From: Imbroritus primus
GTDB lineage: Bacteria > Pseudomonadota > Gammaproteobacteria > Burkholderiales > Burkholderiaceae
Length of the DNA stretch: 64,000 nucleotides
Reading direction: 5' to 3'
NCBI RefSeq assembly: GCF_964332355.1
Contig: NZ_OZ201293.1
Span: 1,612,001 to 1,676,000 of the forward strand
Shown here: positions 56,631 to 64,000 of the stretch, piece after piece
How the letters are laid out: each line of letters starts with the position of its first letter
How positions within the stretch are numbered: position 1 is the stretch's first letter
Notes under the pieces: generated by a model
What the model was told of the DNA's origin: nothing
Database searches by the model: none
The model's input: the letters and a program-made list of their open reading frames with translations, nothing else
Position numbers and translations under genes: made by a program

Positions 56631-56651
56631 TAATGCTACGTAGTAGTATTA
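56631..56651. promoter_or_regulatory. operator-like dyad in the divergent CaiB / acyl-CoA dehydrogenase spacer
   Basis: A near-perfect palindrome centred on CTACGTAG (56636-56643), with flanking TAAT / TATTA arms. It sits midway between the two divergent starts and is a candidate for one regulator controlling both operons. Confidence 0.4.
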
Positions 56652-56748
56652 TATCCGTCAAGACACATTTACCCGTGCCCCGAACCGCCTCCGTTCCATC
56701 ACCCTCTTGCTATACGACCGGCTTTCCCAGCCCTCAACCGGATACGCC

Positions 56749-57963
56749 ATGACGACCTCCGCCCTGCATTTCGAGCATCTCGATACACCGTTCTTCGACG
56801 CGCACCACCGGCAGCTGGCTCGTGAACTTGACCACTGGGCAGCGTCCAATATCACCCACCCTGCTCCGGCTGTCACCACCGACAGGCAGTCACTCGATGA
56901 ACACTGCAGAATGCTCGTCCGGCAGCTCGGCGAAGCAGGTTTCCTGCGGCACTGCGTGCCCCAGGCGGATGCCTCCGGCCGTGCGGATATCGACACACGC
57001 GCCGTGTGCCTGGCACGTGAAATTCTCGCGCGCCACAGCGGCCTCGCCGATTTTGCGTTCGCCATGCAGGGTCTGGGTTCCGGCGCGATTTCACTGGATG
57101 GCAGCGGCGCTCAGCGGACAACCTACCTGGACCGGGTCGCCGCAGGCTCGGCCATTGCCGCCTTCGCCCTGTCGGAGCCTGGCGCCGGATCCGATGTGGG
57201 TGGCATGACATGCACCGCGGAGCCGGCTGGCGATGGCTACATCCTCAATGGCGAGAAAACCTGGATCTCGAACGGCGGCATCGCCGATTTCTATGTTGTG
57301 TTCGCGCGCGCACCTGGTACCACCCGCTCCAGCGGCATCAGCGCATTCATCGTCGAGGCCGGCACGCCCGGCCTGGAAATCGCCGAACGCCTGGACGTGA
57401 TTGCACCTCACCCGCTCGCCCGCCTGCGCTTCACCAATTGCCAGGTCGCCGCCACGCAACGGCTAGGTGCGGAAGGCACGGGCTTCAAGCTGGCCATGCG
57501 GACGCTCGATATCTTCCGCACCTCAGTCGGCGCGGCGGCGCTCGGCTTTGCACGTGCAGCACTGGCTCAAGGACTGGAGCGCGCCGCGCAGCGCCGCATG
57601 TTCGGCACCACTCTTGGCGCCATGCAGCTGACACAGGCCACGCTCGCAGACATGGCAACGCAGGTGGAATGCTCGGCCATGCTGGTCTACCGGGCCGCGT
57701 GGCTGCGCGACCAGGGTCGTACGATATCGCGCGAAGCGGCCATGGCAAAACTGGTGGCAACCGAATCCGCTCAACGAGTAGCCGACGCTGCCGTCCAGCT
57801 CTGGGGCGGCGCAGGCGTCGAAGTGGGCAGCATCGTTGAGCAGTTGTATCGCGACGTGCGCGCCCTGCGGATCTACGAAGGCGCCAGCGAGGTGCAGCGT
57901 CTGATCATCGGCACATCCCTGCTCAAGCAGATGCAGCAGGATTCCGCCCCGGCAACTGCCTGA
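56749..57963 (+). CDS. acyl-CoA dehydrogenase
   Basis: A 404-residue flavoenzyme introducing an alpha,beta double bond into an acyl-CoA. The flavin/substrate segments are AAFALSEPGAGSDVGGMTCTA and GEKTWISNGGIADFYVVFAR. The C-terminal half has AAVQLWGGAGVEVGSIVEQLYRD and the IYEGASEVQRLIIG end, the glutamate-containing signature. The start ATG 56749 is chosen because the open frame upstream of it is not conserved. It is the first gene of the rightward operon with the second CaiB protein, 34 bp apart. Confidence 0.9.
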   Translation: MTTSALHFEHLDTPFFDAHHRQLARELDHWAASNITHPAPAVTTDRQSLDEHCRMLVRQLGEAGFLRHCVPQADASGRADIDTRAVCLAREILARHSGLADFAFAMQGLGSGAISLDGSGAQRTTYLDRVAAGSAIAAFALSEPGAGSDVGGMTCTAEPAGDGYILNGEKTWISNGGIADFYVVFARAPGTTRSSGISAFIVEAGTPGLEIAERLDVIAPHPLARLRFTNCQVAATQRLGAEGTGFKLAMRTLDIFRTSVGAAALGFARAALAQGLERAAQRRMFGTTLGAMQLTQATLADMATQVECSAMLVYRAAWLRDQGRTISREAAMAKLVATESAQRVADAAVQLWGGAGVEVGSIVEQLYRDVRALRIYEGASEVQRLIIGTSLLKQMQQDSAPATA

Positions 57964-57997
57964 CCGCCCTCACCCCGACATCAAGAAGGAGACTCGC

Positions 57998-59200
57998 ATG
58001 AAAGGTGCGCTGCATGGTCTGCGCGTCATCGACGCCACCAGTTTTGCGCTGGGGCCTATCGCCACGCAAATGCTCGGCGACATGGGCGCGGACGTCATCA
58101 AGGTCGAACCGCCGGAGGGCGAGCCCACCCGCAATATCGGCCGCATGCGGTCGCCCCGCATGGGCTCGTTCTTCCTTAACATGAACCGTAACAAGCGGAG
58201 CGTCGTGCTTGACCTCAAGCAAGTTGCCGGGCAGGAGGCTCTGCATCGCCTGCTCGCGAGTGCCGATGTCTTCGTGCACAATATGCGCAGCAAGGCCGCC
58301 ATCAGGCTGAGGCTCGACTACGATGCCCTCGCTGCCCGCTATCCGCGCCTCATCCATGCAACCGCGCAAGGTTTCGGTGCGCACGGCCGATACTTCGACC
58401 AGCCAGCCTATGACGACGTTATTCAGGGACTCAGCGGTGTGCCAGGCCTCAATGCCCGCATGACCGGCACCGCAAGCTACGCTCCCATGCTGCTGGCAGA
58501 CAAGCTCTGCGGCGTCTACCTGTACGGCGCCATCATGACTGCGTTGCTGCATCGCGAGCGCACAGGCAGAGGACAGGCAGTACAGTTGCCGATGTTTGAG
58601 GTCATGACGTCATTCAACCTGCACGAGCATATGGCTGATGCTGTGTTCGGGACGCCCGGCACAGAAAACTCAACGTCACCTGGCTATGCCCGCGTATTCA
58701 GCCGCGTGCGACGCCCACTGCCGACTCGAGATGGGTCGATCTGCCTTATCGCCAATACCGATGCGCAATGGCAGCGCCTCTTCGGGCTGATGGATCGCCC
58801 GGAGCTCAGCAACGACCCGCGCTTTGCGACCATCAAGGAGCGCATGACCAATCTCGATGCGCTCTATGACATCGTCGGAACTACCCTACTCTCGCGTACG
58901 ACGGCAGAATGGCTTGCATTGTTCCGCGCAGCGGACATTCCCGCCAGCCCGGCCAACGATGTCACCGATGTCCTGCAGGATCCGCATCTGACCGATCGCG
59001 CCTTCTTCCGCACTTTCCTGCATCCGACGGAGGGCGAACTGCTGATGTCCGACATCCCCATCACCTATACCGATTCGCCTGGTGCGATTCATTGCGGACC
59101 GCCAAGGCTGGGGGAGCATACACGGGAAATTCTTGCATCGCTCGGCTATAGCGATGAAGAAATCGCGGGCTTGGATGCATCTGGTCGAACGCCGGTCTGA
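57998..59200 (+). CDS. CaiB/BaiF (family III) CoA-transferase
   Basis: A 400-residue class III CoA-transferase. It opens LHGLRVIDATSFALGPIATQMLGDMGADVIKVEPPEGE, the typical start, and has FFLNMNRNKRSVVLDLK, the active-site aspartate in PAYDDVIQGLSGVPG and VMTSFNLHEHM. AAGGAGA lies 6 nt before the ATG. Two CaiB-type proteins in one cluster suggest separate steps, for example activating the substrate and releasing a product. Its 3' end almost touches the decayed transporter on the other strand (14 bp). Confidence 0.92.
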   Translation: MKGALHGLRVIDATSFALGPIATQMLGDMGADVIKVEPPEGEPTRNIGRMRSPRMGSFFLNMNRNKRSVVLDLKQVAGQEALHRLLASADVFVHNMRSKAAIRLRLDYDALAARYPRLIHATAQGFGAHGRYFDQPAYDDVIQGLSGVPGLNARMTGTASYAPMLLADKLCGVYLYGAIMTALLHRERTGRGQAVQLPMFEVMTSFNLHEHMADAVFGTPGTENSTSPGYARVFSRVRRPLPTRDGSICLIANTDAQWQRLFGLMDRPELSNDPRFATIKERMTNLDALYDIVGTTLLSRTTAEWLALFRAADIPASPANDVTDVLQDPHLTDRAFFRTFLHPTEGELLMSDIPITYTDSPGAIHCGPPRLGEHTREILASLGYSDEEIAGLDASGRTPV

Positions 59201-59213
59201 TGTCTTAGCCTTG

Positions 59214-60816
59214 TCATCGAAACCACTGCGTTACCATGGCCACGACGGCGAATGCCATGACCAGCGTCGCAACCCAACCAATGACACGGTGGCGCAACGA
59301 CAAGACTGCTTTGCCGAGGATGCGGCGATTCATTCCCAGCAGCATCATGACCACCATGATCGGCACGGCGATCACGCCGTTGACAACCGCACTCCAGAGC
59401 AGCCCCTTGATCGGATCGAGATCGGTGAAATCGATCAACGTCCCGATGATCGTAGCGGAGACCAGCACGCCATAGAAGCCCCTGGCAGCGATCGAGACCG
59501 AATCTCCAGTCAAAGACCTCCGCCACTGCGTAAGCTGAAGAACCTGCGAGCACCGGAACCGCCAGCATGCCGGTACCGATGATGCCAAATGCAAAGAGAG
59601 TGAATGCGAATTGCCCTGCGATCGGCTCGAGCGCCAGGGCTGCTTGCCTCGTCGTTTCGATATCGACAATTCCGCGCTGATGAAAAGCAATGGCTGCCGC
59701 CACGATGATGCAAAAAGCGATGAGATTGGAAAAAATCATCCCCGCCGTCGTATCCACTTTGATACGGAACAGGTGTTCCCGTGTAAACAGATCGCTTCGT
59801 ACAAGGCTTTCCGCATCATTGTATTTCTGACGCGATTCCGCCTCCTGCGACGCCTGCCAGAAGAAAAGATACGGGCTGATGGTGGTACCCAGCACAGCGA
59901 CCACCATCATCCAGTAGTCGCCTCCGCCCACCCGCAGATAATGCACCGACTCGAAGCCGACTTGCCGCCAATCAACATGGAGCATCAGGACGACGGCTAC
60001 ATAGGCAAACAAGGCCAGCGTCAGCCATTTCAATACCCGCACCATGCGCTCGAAGTCCAGCCATACCGGCAGGATCGCGCATACCAGCCCAAAAACCAGG
60101 GTGTAGCCATGCCCCTCGCTCCCGATGATCAGCTGAAACGCTTCGGACATCGCGGCGATGTCGGCGGCAATATTCAGTGTATTGGCCACCATTGGCGTGC
60201 CCTCGACACATGCGAATGCCGAGCTAGTCCATTGGAAAAACTCCAGCCATTTTGCCTCTCCTTCACTTGCCTTGAGAGACTGACTCAGCAACGTCCCGAC
60301 GGTCTCAACAGCGGTCGCCCAGGAATGCTGCAAGCGGGAGCGTAACTGCACTTCGATCTGATGATTATTGTAAGTGCTGGTCCTGTCGCTTTGGTACTTA
60401 TATACGAGATGGATGCCGCGATAGCCCGACGTCTTGGGGACAGCAATGTAGTCCTTTTTGTTAACAAGAATGTGCTTGAGCCCACTCTTACGATACAACT
60501 CGGCAACTTGCAGTAGCCGTTGGTTCAGCAGGGGGAATTGCTGCTTGATCATCGCGGCCTCTAGCAACAAAGCCCCGACTTCGCCTGCCGTCCGATGATG
60601 ACTGATCCGGACCGTCTGCCGCAGCATCCGCGCCTCTTCAACGGTGCGCAGGTGGGACAGCACGCGGGAACGCAGATTGACGCTCTTCCCTATGTAGAGC
60701 GGCAAGCCGCCGTCTTCGCCATGGAAGATATAGACGCCAGGCGCTGCTGGCAAATCGCTGATCGCATCCCGCAAGTGCTGGGGATACTCATAAATCAGGC
60801 TGTCGTCGAACTCCGG
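59214..60816 (-). pseudogene. mosaic of a Cho-like nuclease, a RelA/SpoT-like synthetase and an NRAMP transporter
   Basis: One frame carries three unrelated gene fragments. First a GIY-YIG nuclease like Cho (EFDDSLIYEYPQHL, AAPGVYIFHG, LPLYIGKSVNLRSRVLSHLR, GALLLEAAMIKQQ), to about 60,510. Next a RelA/SpoT-type fragment (AELYRKSGLKH, KDYIAVPKTSGYRGIHLVYKY, IEVQLRSRLQHSWATAVETVG), to about 60,185. Then an NRAMP fragment without its first membrane helices (ANTLNIAADIAAMSEA...FWQASQEAESR, GIIGTGMLAVPVLAGSSAYAVAEVF). A frameshift near 59,485-59,493 moves the last part (GFYGVLVSATIIGTLIDFTDLDP...) to another frame, ending at 59,214. All three parts lack termini, so it is not expected to work. Confidence 0.75.
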
Positions 60817-61141
60817 CCTTGTTAGCCCTCCCTATTTCTGCTGCGACGTGGACAATAGCGCGACCGGTCGCAGCAAATTCGTCGCCATCCGTAGTCTCAT
60901 CAACAAACCAATTACCGGCGCTATCCGCAGCTTCTCCGGGCTTCACACTGATGTCCAGTTTCACCGCCAGGCGAAGCGCGTCTCCCATGAAATCAGTGTG
61001 GGTATTGAGTCGTAGCGGCTGCCAAAAGTCGCCGTTGTCAAGCACTGCCACCTGGATTTCCCCGGACGAATCCTCTGTCCAATATGCAATCCGGTAACCC
61101 GCAGCCTTAGCCGCCAACTCCAGCATCTCTCTATCTGTCAT
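60788..61141 (-). CDS. phage hypothetical protein
   Basis: A 117-residue protein starting MTDREMLELAAKAAGYRI with a central DFWQPLRLNTHTDFMGDALRLAVKLDI, as in small proteins of Burkholderia/Ralstonia prophages. GGGGAG 4 nt before the ATG. Its last codons overlap the start of the Cho-like homology on the same strand, so its 3' end may be altered by the junction. Confidence 0.65.
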   Translation of the reverse strand: MTDREMLELAAKAAGYRIAYWTEDSSGEIQVAVLDNGDFWQPLRLNTHTDFMGDALRLAVKLDISVKPGEAADSAGNWFVDETTDGDEFAATGRAIVHVAAEIGRANKAGVRRQPDL

Positions 61142-61150
61142 CCCACTCCC

Positions 61151-61360
61151 CTATCGCGTTATTTGTTTGCTTTCCAGCCAGGCCATGCGCGGCTCCACGG
61201 TGCTCGGCTCGGCTGGCTCGAAACGTTCACAGTGCTTTGCAACAAGCGCTTTCCAGCGCACCGACTTGATCGGCTCCACCGCACAAATGCCCATACCGGC
61301 TGCTGCAGCGACGCGATCGGCATTTAGCGAGAAGCGGTTGCAATATCCTGCGAAGCTCAC
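61151..61360 (-). CDS. small phage hypothetical protein
   Basis: A 69-residue product from GTG 61360, beginning VSFAGYCNRFSLNADRVAAAAGMGICAVEPIKS. It stops 10 bp before the next minus-strand gene, suggesting an operon. No clear Shine-Dalgarno, so the start is uncertain and the gene may be a fragment. Confidence 0.4.
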   Translation of the reverse strand: MSFAGYCNRFSLNADRVAAAAGMGICAVEPIKSVRWKALVAKHCERFEPAEPSTVEPRMAWLESKQITR

Positions 61361-61402
61361 GCCGATGAGCTTCTGCCAGCGGAATCACTAGAGCTAGGAG
61401 CA

Positions 61403-62152
61403 ATGCGTGGCTTCATGCTGCACCAAGCTAGCCGCATCCGCGCCCTGAAAAGCGCCCCGGCCCAGCCCGCCGAGCAGCCGGACGATGAAATCGACGATCT
61501 ATTCGACCGCAGTGGATGGGTGCCCGCCGAGCAGCCGACCAAAGCGGTTACCGATTGTTCGACGGATGACTGCCAATGCGATGCGCGCTCTATCGAGCGC
61601 GGTGAATGGGTTCCCGCCAGTGATGAGGGTCAGCCCGCCGAGCAACCGAGCGCATCGCCCGTGTACGACAAGTCCGTCGTCAAGCGCCTTGCAACGCAGA
61701 TGGGATGGACGCCGCCCGGCGCATCGCCTGCCGAGCTGACGGATGAGCAAATTGTCCAGACAATCCGTGAGGCTAATGGCGACTGGAGTCACATCCAGCT
61801 CATTACTTCCACAGGCGAGCCGACGTTGGTGGCGCGCAAGATCGTGGCTGGAGTCCTCGCCCGCGCACAAGGAGAACAGGCCGCGCCTATGCCCGTTGAG
61901 CTACTCGGAATCGGCGAAGTTATGGCAGGCGGTGGCGGGTTCTGGCACGCCTGCTCCGGCTGTCACGAGTCGAACAATGGCGTGCCGACCGGTCCATACA
62001 GTGCACTACTGAAATGCCATCTTGGCAACGGTTGTGATGAGTGCGGCGGCATTGGAGCTATCTGGGATACCACCGATTATCAGGCAATGGCCGACGACAT
62101 GACACGCGTCGAAGGTACAGCCGCGCCGGGCGCAGAGGGAGAGCAGGCATGA
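61403..62152 (+). CDS. phage protein with cysteine-rich zinc-binding-like segment
   Basis: A 249-residue product. The first 75 residues contain three copies of PAEQP separated by acidic sequence. The middle (DKSVVKRLATQMGWTPP) precedes a Cys-rich part, CSGCHESNN...CHLGNGCDECGGIGAIWD, which looks like a zinc ribbon. AGGAG is only 2 nt from ATG 61403; a second ATG is at 61415. Function unknown. Overlaps the next gene by 4 bp. Confidence 0.55.
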   Translation: MRGFMLHQASRIRALKSAPAQPAEQPDDEIDDLFDRSGWVPAEQPTKAVTDCSTDDCQCDARSIERGEWVPASDEGQPAEQPSASPVYDKSVVKRLATQMGWTPPGASPAELTDEQIVQTIREANGDWSHIQLITSTGEPTLVARKIVAGVLARAQGEQAAPMPVELLGIGEVMAGGGGFWHACSGCHESNNGVPTGPYSALLKCHLGNGCDECGGIGAIWDTTDYQAMADDMTRVEGTAAPGAEGEQA

Positions 62153-62361
62153 GCAAACCGATCATTCCGCCGTGCACCCTCGGGCCCAAGCATAAGTGGG
62201 AATTCGTCCGCAACATCAGGACGGGCAGCGTGACGATCGGCCCCAATGGTTCTTCCGCAAAGCTCTCAGTTAAGGGCCGCTATCGCTGTGCATGTGGCCT
62301 TCGAAAGCTCGGGCCAATGCGGCACGAAGAGGCCGCGCCGGGCGCACAGGAGGACCAGTAA
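62149..62361 (+). CDS. small phage protein (70 aa)
   Basis: MSKPIIPPCTLGPKHKWEFV... with a CACG pair (RYRCACGLRKLG) that may bind metal. The ATG overlaps the previous stop (ATGA). Its C-terminal tail EEAAPGAQEDQ resembles the tail of the preceding protein (TAAPGAEGEQA). Confidence 0.6.
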   Translation: MSKPIIPPCTLGPKHKWEFVRNIRTGSVTIGPNGSSAKLSVKGRYRCACGLRKLGPMRHEEAAPGAQEDQ

Positions 62362-62573
62362 TGCACGCCCTTCCCTGGTATTTCGGCCTGCTGCTACACC
62401 CAGCAACCTACATCGTCCTCGCGCTGCTGCTGATCGTGCTGATGCGCAAGCCCATCGGCAAGGTCGCCTTGACGATGTTCTTCATCTGCTGGGACGGCTC
62501 GAAGCGCATCAAGCGCTGGTGGCGCAACAAGTTCGGAGGCGGCAATGGCACTACCGACGCAGCTGAGCAATGA
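62361..62573 (+). CDS. small phage membrane protein (70 aa)
   Basis: One or two hydrophobic segments (YFGLLLHPATYIVLALLLIVLM) and a basic tail with KRIKRWWRNKFGGG. The start overlaps the previous stop (TAATG) and AGGAGG lies 7 nt upstream. Function unknown. Confidence 0.6.
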   Translation: MHALPWYFGLLLHPATYIVLALLLIVLMRKPIGKVALTMFFICWDGSKRIKRWWRNKFGGGNGTTDAAEQ

Positions 62574-62787
62574 ACAGCCGCCCCTGCTCCATGCCGGCTT
62601 CCACAGCATCGTTCAAGGTCGGCTTCCCACCATCACGCGAGCGGACAGGCGGAAGAAATGCGGCCCCATTCTGCTCATGGACAGCGACCTCGTATTCCCA
62701 TGGGCCATCCGCTCGGTGCTGGATGCACACGACAGACACCTCGTACCCGTCGATCTGGCGCGACACGGTTTCACTGGCATATGGCAT
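62551..62787 (-). CDS. phage hypothetical protein (78 aa), antisense to its neighbours
   Basis: MPYASETVSRQIDGYEVSVVC... with a strong AGGAGGG before ATG 62787. It is oriented against the surrounding phage genes and overlaps the end of the membrane protein gene by 23 bp. The sequence WEYEVAVHEQNGAAFLPPVRS looks like a conserved small phage protein. Function unknown. Confidence 0.55.
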   Translation of the reverse strand: MPYASETVSRQIDGYEVSVVCIQHRADGPWEYEVAVHEQNGAAFLPPVRSRDGGKPTLNDAVEAGMEQGRLFIAQLRR

Positions 62788-62818
62788 GGCGACTCCCTCC
62801 TTTTGAGGCAATCCTAAC

Positions 62819-63490
62819 ATGACGAAAGAACGCCCCATTCTCTTCAGCAGCGCCATGGTGCGCGCCATCCTCGAGGGCAGCAAGACGCAGACGCGGCGCC
62901 TGGCTAAGCCTGTCAAGCACCCTGACCTCGGAAATGTTTACGCGCCGGGAGCGCTGGTGCTTGAGCGTGAGCCCAAGTACATCATCGAGCGCGCGTGCCC
63001 CTACGGCCGGCCCGGCGACCGGCTATGGGTGCGCGAGACATTCTACGCCTATGGCCGCTGGGAGACGCGCTACAGCGCCAAGAAGGGGCGCGACGAATGG
63101 CACTTCGTGGACATGACGGCTGAGTGCTGCGAGGTCTACCGCTACGCCGTCGATGGCGACGGCCTGTGGCCCATGCCCGGACGCCGCCAGCTCGCCGGCG
63201 CGCAGCCGGGCTGGTGGAAGCGCCCCAGCATCCACATGCCGCGCGCTGCCAGCCGCATCCTGCTCGAGGTGACCGGCGTGCGTATGCAGCGCCTGCAGGA
63301 CATTACAGAGGGCGATGCTAAAGCCGAAGGCGTATCGATCGACGAACGCCACGGAATTGGCTACTGCATCGGTGCTGACCGGCCACCTTCCATACGGGCA
63401 TACCGGGAGTTGTGGGAACAACTCAATGGCGCCGGCTCCTGGAATGCCAATCCCTGGGTGTGGGTCATCGAATTCCGGAGGATCTCATGA
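62819..63490 (+). CDS. ASCH-like phage protein
   Basis: A 223-residue protein resembling phage morphogenesis/ASCH-fold proteins. It opens ERPILFSSAMVRAILEGSKTQTRRLAKP, has CPYGRPGDRLWVRETF and PSIHMPRAASRILLEVTGVRMQRLQDI, and ends NGAGSWNANPWVWVIEF. ASCH domains are thought to bind RNA. Its partner is unknown. Overlaps the next gene (ATGA). Confidence 0.75.
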   Translation: MTKERPILFSSAMVRAILEGSKTQTRRLAKPVKHPDLGNVYAPGALVLEREPKYIIERACPYGRPGDRLWVRETFYAYGRWETRYSAKKGRDEWHFVDMTAECCEVYRYAVDGDGLWPMPGRRQLAGAQPGWWKRPSIHMPRAASRILLEVTGVRMQRLQDITEGDAKAEGVSIDERHGIGYCIGADRPPSIRAYRELWEQLNGAGSWNANPWVWVIEFRRIS

Positions 63491-63615
63491 GCGAGTTTCT
63501 CGCATCCCTCGACAAGCACGACATCCAGATTCTGGTGTGCGTCATCGGGTTCGCTCTGGTCGCCTTCGTGCTCGCCCTGTTCGGCCCGCGCAAGCCTCGG
63601 GGGCCGCGCCGATGA
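63487..63615 (+). CDS. small membrane protein (42 aa)
   Basis: MSEFLASLDKHDIQILVCVIGF with one hydrophobic helix (about residues 13-33) and a basic tail GPRKPRGPRR. Start and stop overlap both neighbours (ATGA each), which supports translation despite its size. Confidence 0.55.
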   Translation: MSEFLASLDKHDIQILVCVIGFALVAFVLALFGPRKPRGPRR

Positions 63616-64000
63616 GCAAGCGCAATAAACGCGGCCGCCCGGCGCGCGAGACCGGCGCCCTGCCCTCGCTGTTCCGGTTCTCTCAGAGAGCTGAGCGCCA
63701 CCTGCAGATGATTCCACACAATGAGCTGGCAAGGGTGCTGAAGGGCATGGGCACCGAGGAAAGCTGGCATACCCTCGCCGTCCGCGTGAACGTTGGCGCC
63801 ATGATGGCGAAGCTGTATTTCAACGTCGAAGCGCAGGAAGCCATGACGGCCGCAGTTCATGCGGTGGCCGAGGCTGGCAAGCGTTACGTGACAACCGGAA
63901 AAATGATTCTCACAGGTGATGAGTCGCGCGCCATCGGCGGCGGCTTGAACCTCACTGACGAGATGCAGCTCAGCACCACTAAGAAAGAGCAGCGCAAGGC
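63612..64000 (+). CDS. phage hypothetical protein, partial (runs off right edge)
   Basis: At least 129 residues, MSKRNKRGRPARETG... with SLFRFSQRAERHLQMIPHNELARVLKG. Open to the window end. Resembles hypothetical proteins found in betaproteobacterial prophages. The ATG overlaps the previous stop. Confidence 0.6.
   Translation, partial: MSKRNKRGRPARETGALPSLFRFSQRAERHLQMIPHNELARVLKGMGTEESWHTLAVRVNVGAMMAKLYFNVEAQEAMTAAVHAVAEAGKRYVTTGKMILTGDESRAIGGGLNLTDEMQLSTTKKEQRK

Noticed and set aside
59146..59213. 3' end of the 542-codon mosaic frame past 59,214
   Set aside because: After the frameshift the transporter-like coding sequence ends at 59,214 in another frame; the remaining codons are antisense to the CaiB-family gene.
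60788..60825. tRNA gene or attachment core at the prophage border
   Set aside because: No tRNA-like sequence seen here; the repeat partner would lie outside the window.

Overview
This window reads as a chromosomal segment of a high-GC betaproteobacterium of the Ralstonia/Cupriavidus lineage (Burkholderiaceae). The reasons are the gene content and order (sbp, cysTWA and cysB in one sulfate operon; an alaA, hom, thrC, moeA, moaD, moaE, crcB, clpB run; rpsF, priB, rpsR, rplI, dnaB; PhoH with a PIN domain) and the presence of two Bug/TctC-type periplasmic receptors. The species is not determined.

Layout. 1-9,700: central carbon metabolism. Malate synthase (partial) and isocitrate lyase form the glyoxylate shunt, with a haloacid dehalogenase, a LysR regulator and a UspA protein between them, followed by a TPP enzyme, RraA-like and MFS cluster. 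9,850-16,600: sulfate uptake operon sbp, EAL-like, hydrolase, cysT, cysW, cysA, cysB with repeated 4-bp stop/start overlaps. 16,900-25,300: accessory island with an intact type V autotransporter, an AT-rich spacer, the 5' part of a second autotransporter, and leucine-rich-repeat NEL-type (IpaH-like) E3 ubiquitin ligase sequences. This part is scrambled: re-inverting about 1.2 kb (21,683-22,900) would restore the reading frames of both the broken autotransporter and the broken NEL protein. 25,400-35,700: clpB, fluoride exporter, molybdopterin genes, threonine branch, alaA and a Mth938-like gene. 36,000-44,900: bcp, phoH, a periplasmic protein, an NlpC/P60 lipoprotein, Pit and its DUF47 partner, dnaB and the S6/PriB/S18/L9 operon. 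45,000-47,800: asparaginase and lexA (two SOS boxes), a small ORF and a MarR regulator. 47,860-59,200: a catabolic cluster with a PhnD-like protein, two Bug receptors, an amidohydrolase, a TetR regulator, a quinone-type oxidoreductase, an enoyl-CoA hydratase, two CaiB-family CoA-transferases and an acyl-CoA dehydrogenase. It probably takes up and activates an unknown organic acid and oxidises it through CoA esters.

59,200-64,000: a decayed region and then the edge of a prophage. One open frame joins in register a Cho-type GIY-YIG nuclease fragment, a RelA/SpoT-type synthetase fragment and an NRAMP transporter fragment, the last with a frameshift. It ends exactly where phage-type genes begin (small overlapping ORFs and an ASCH-like protein). 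Those genes run off the right edge of the window.

The most unusual parts are the rearranged NEL-effector/autotransporter locus, the three-gene mosaic at the prophage border, and a degenerate EAL-domain protein inside the sulfate operon. Functional names come from motif recognition by eye. No database search was possible, and positions of promoters and operators are predictions.
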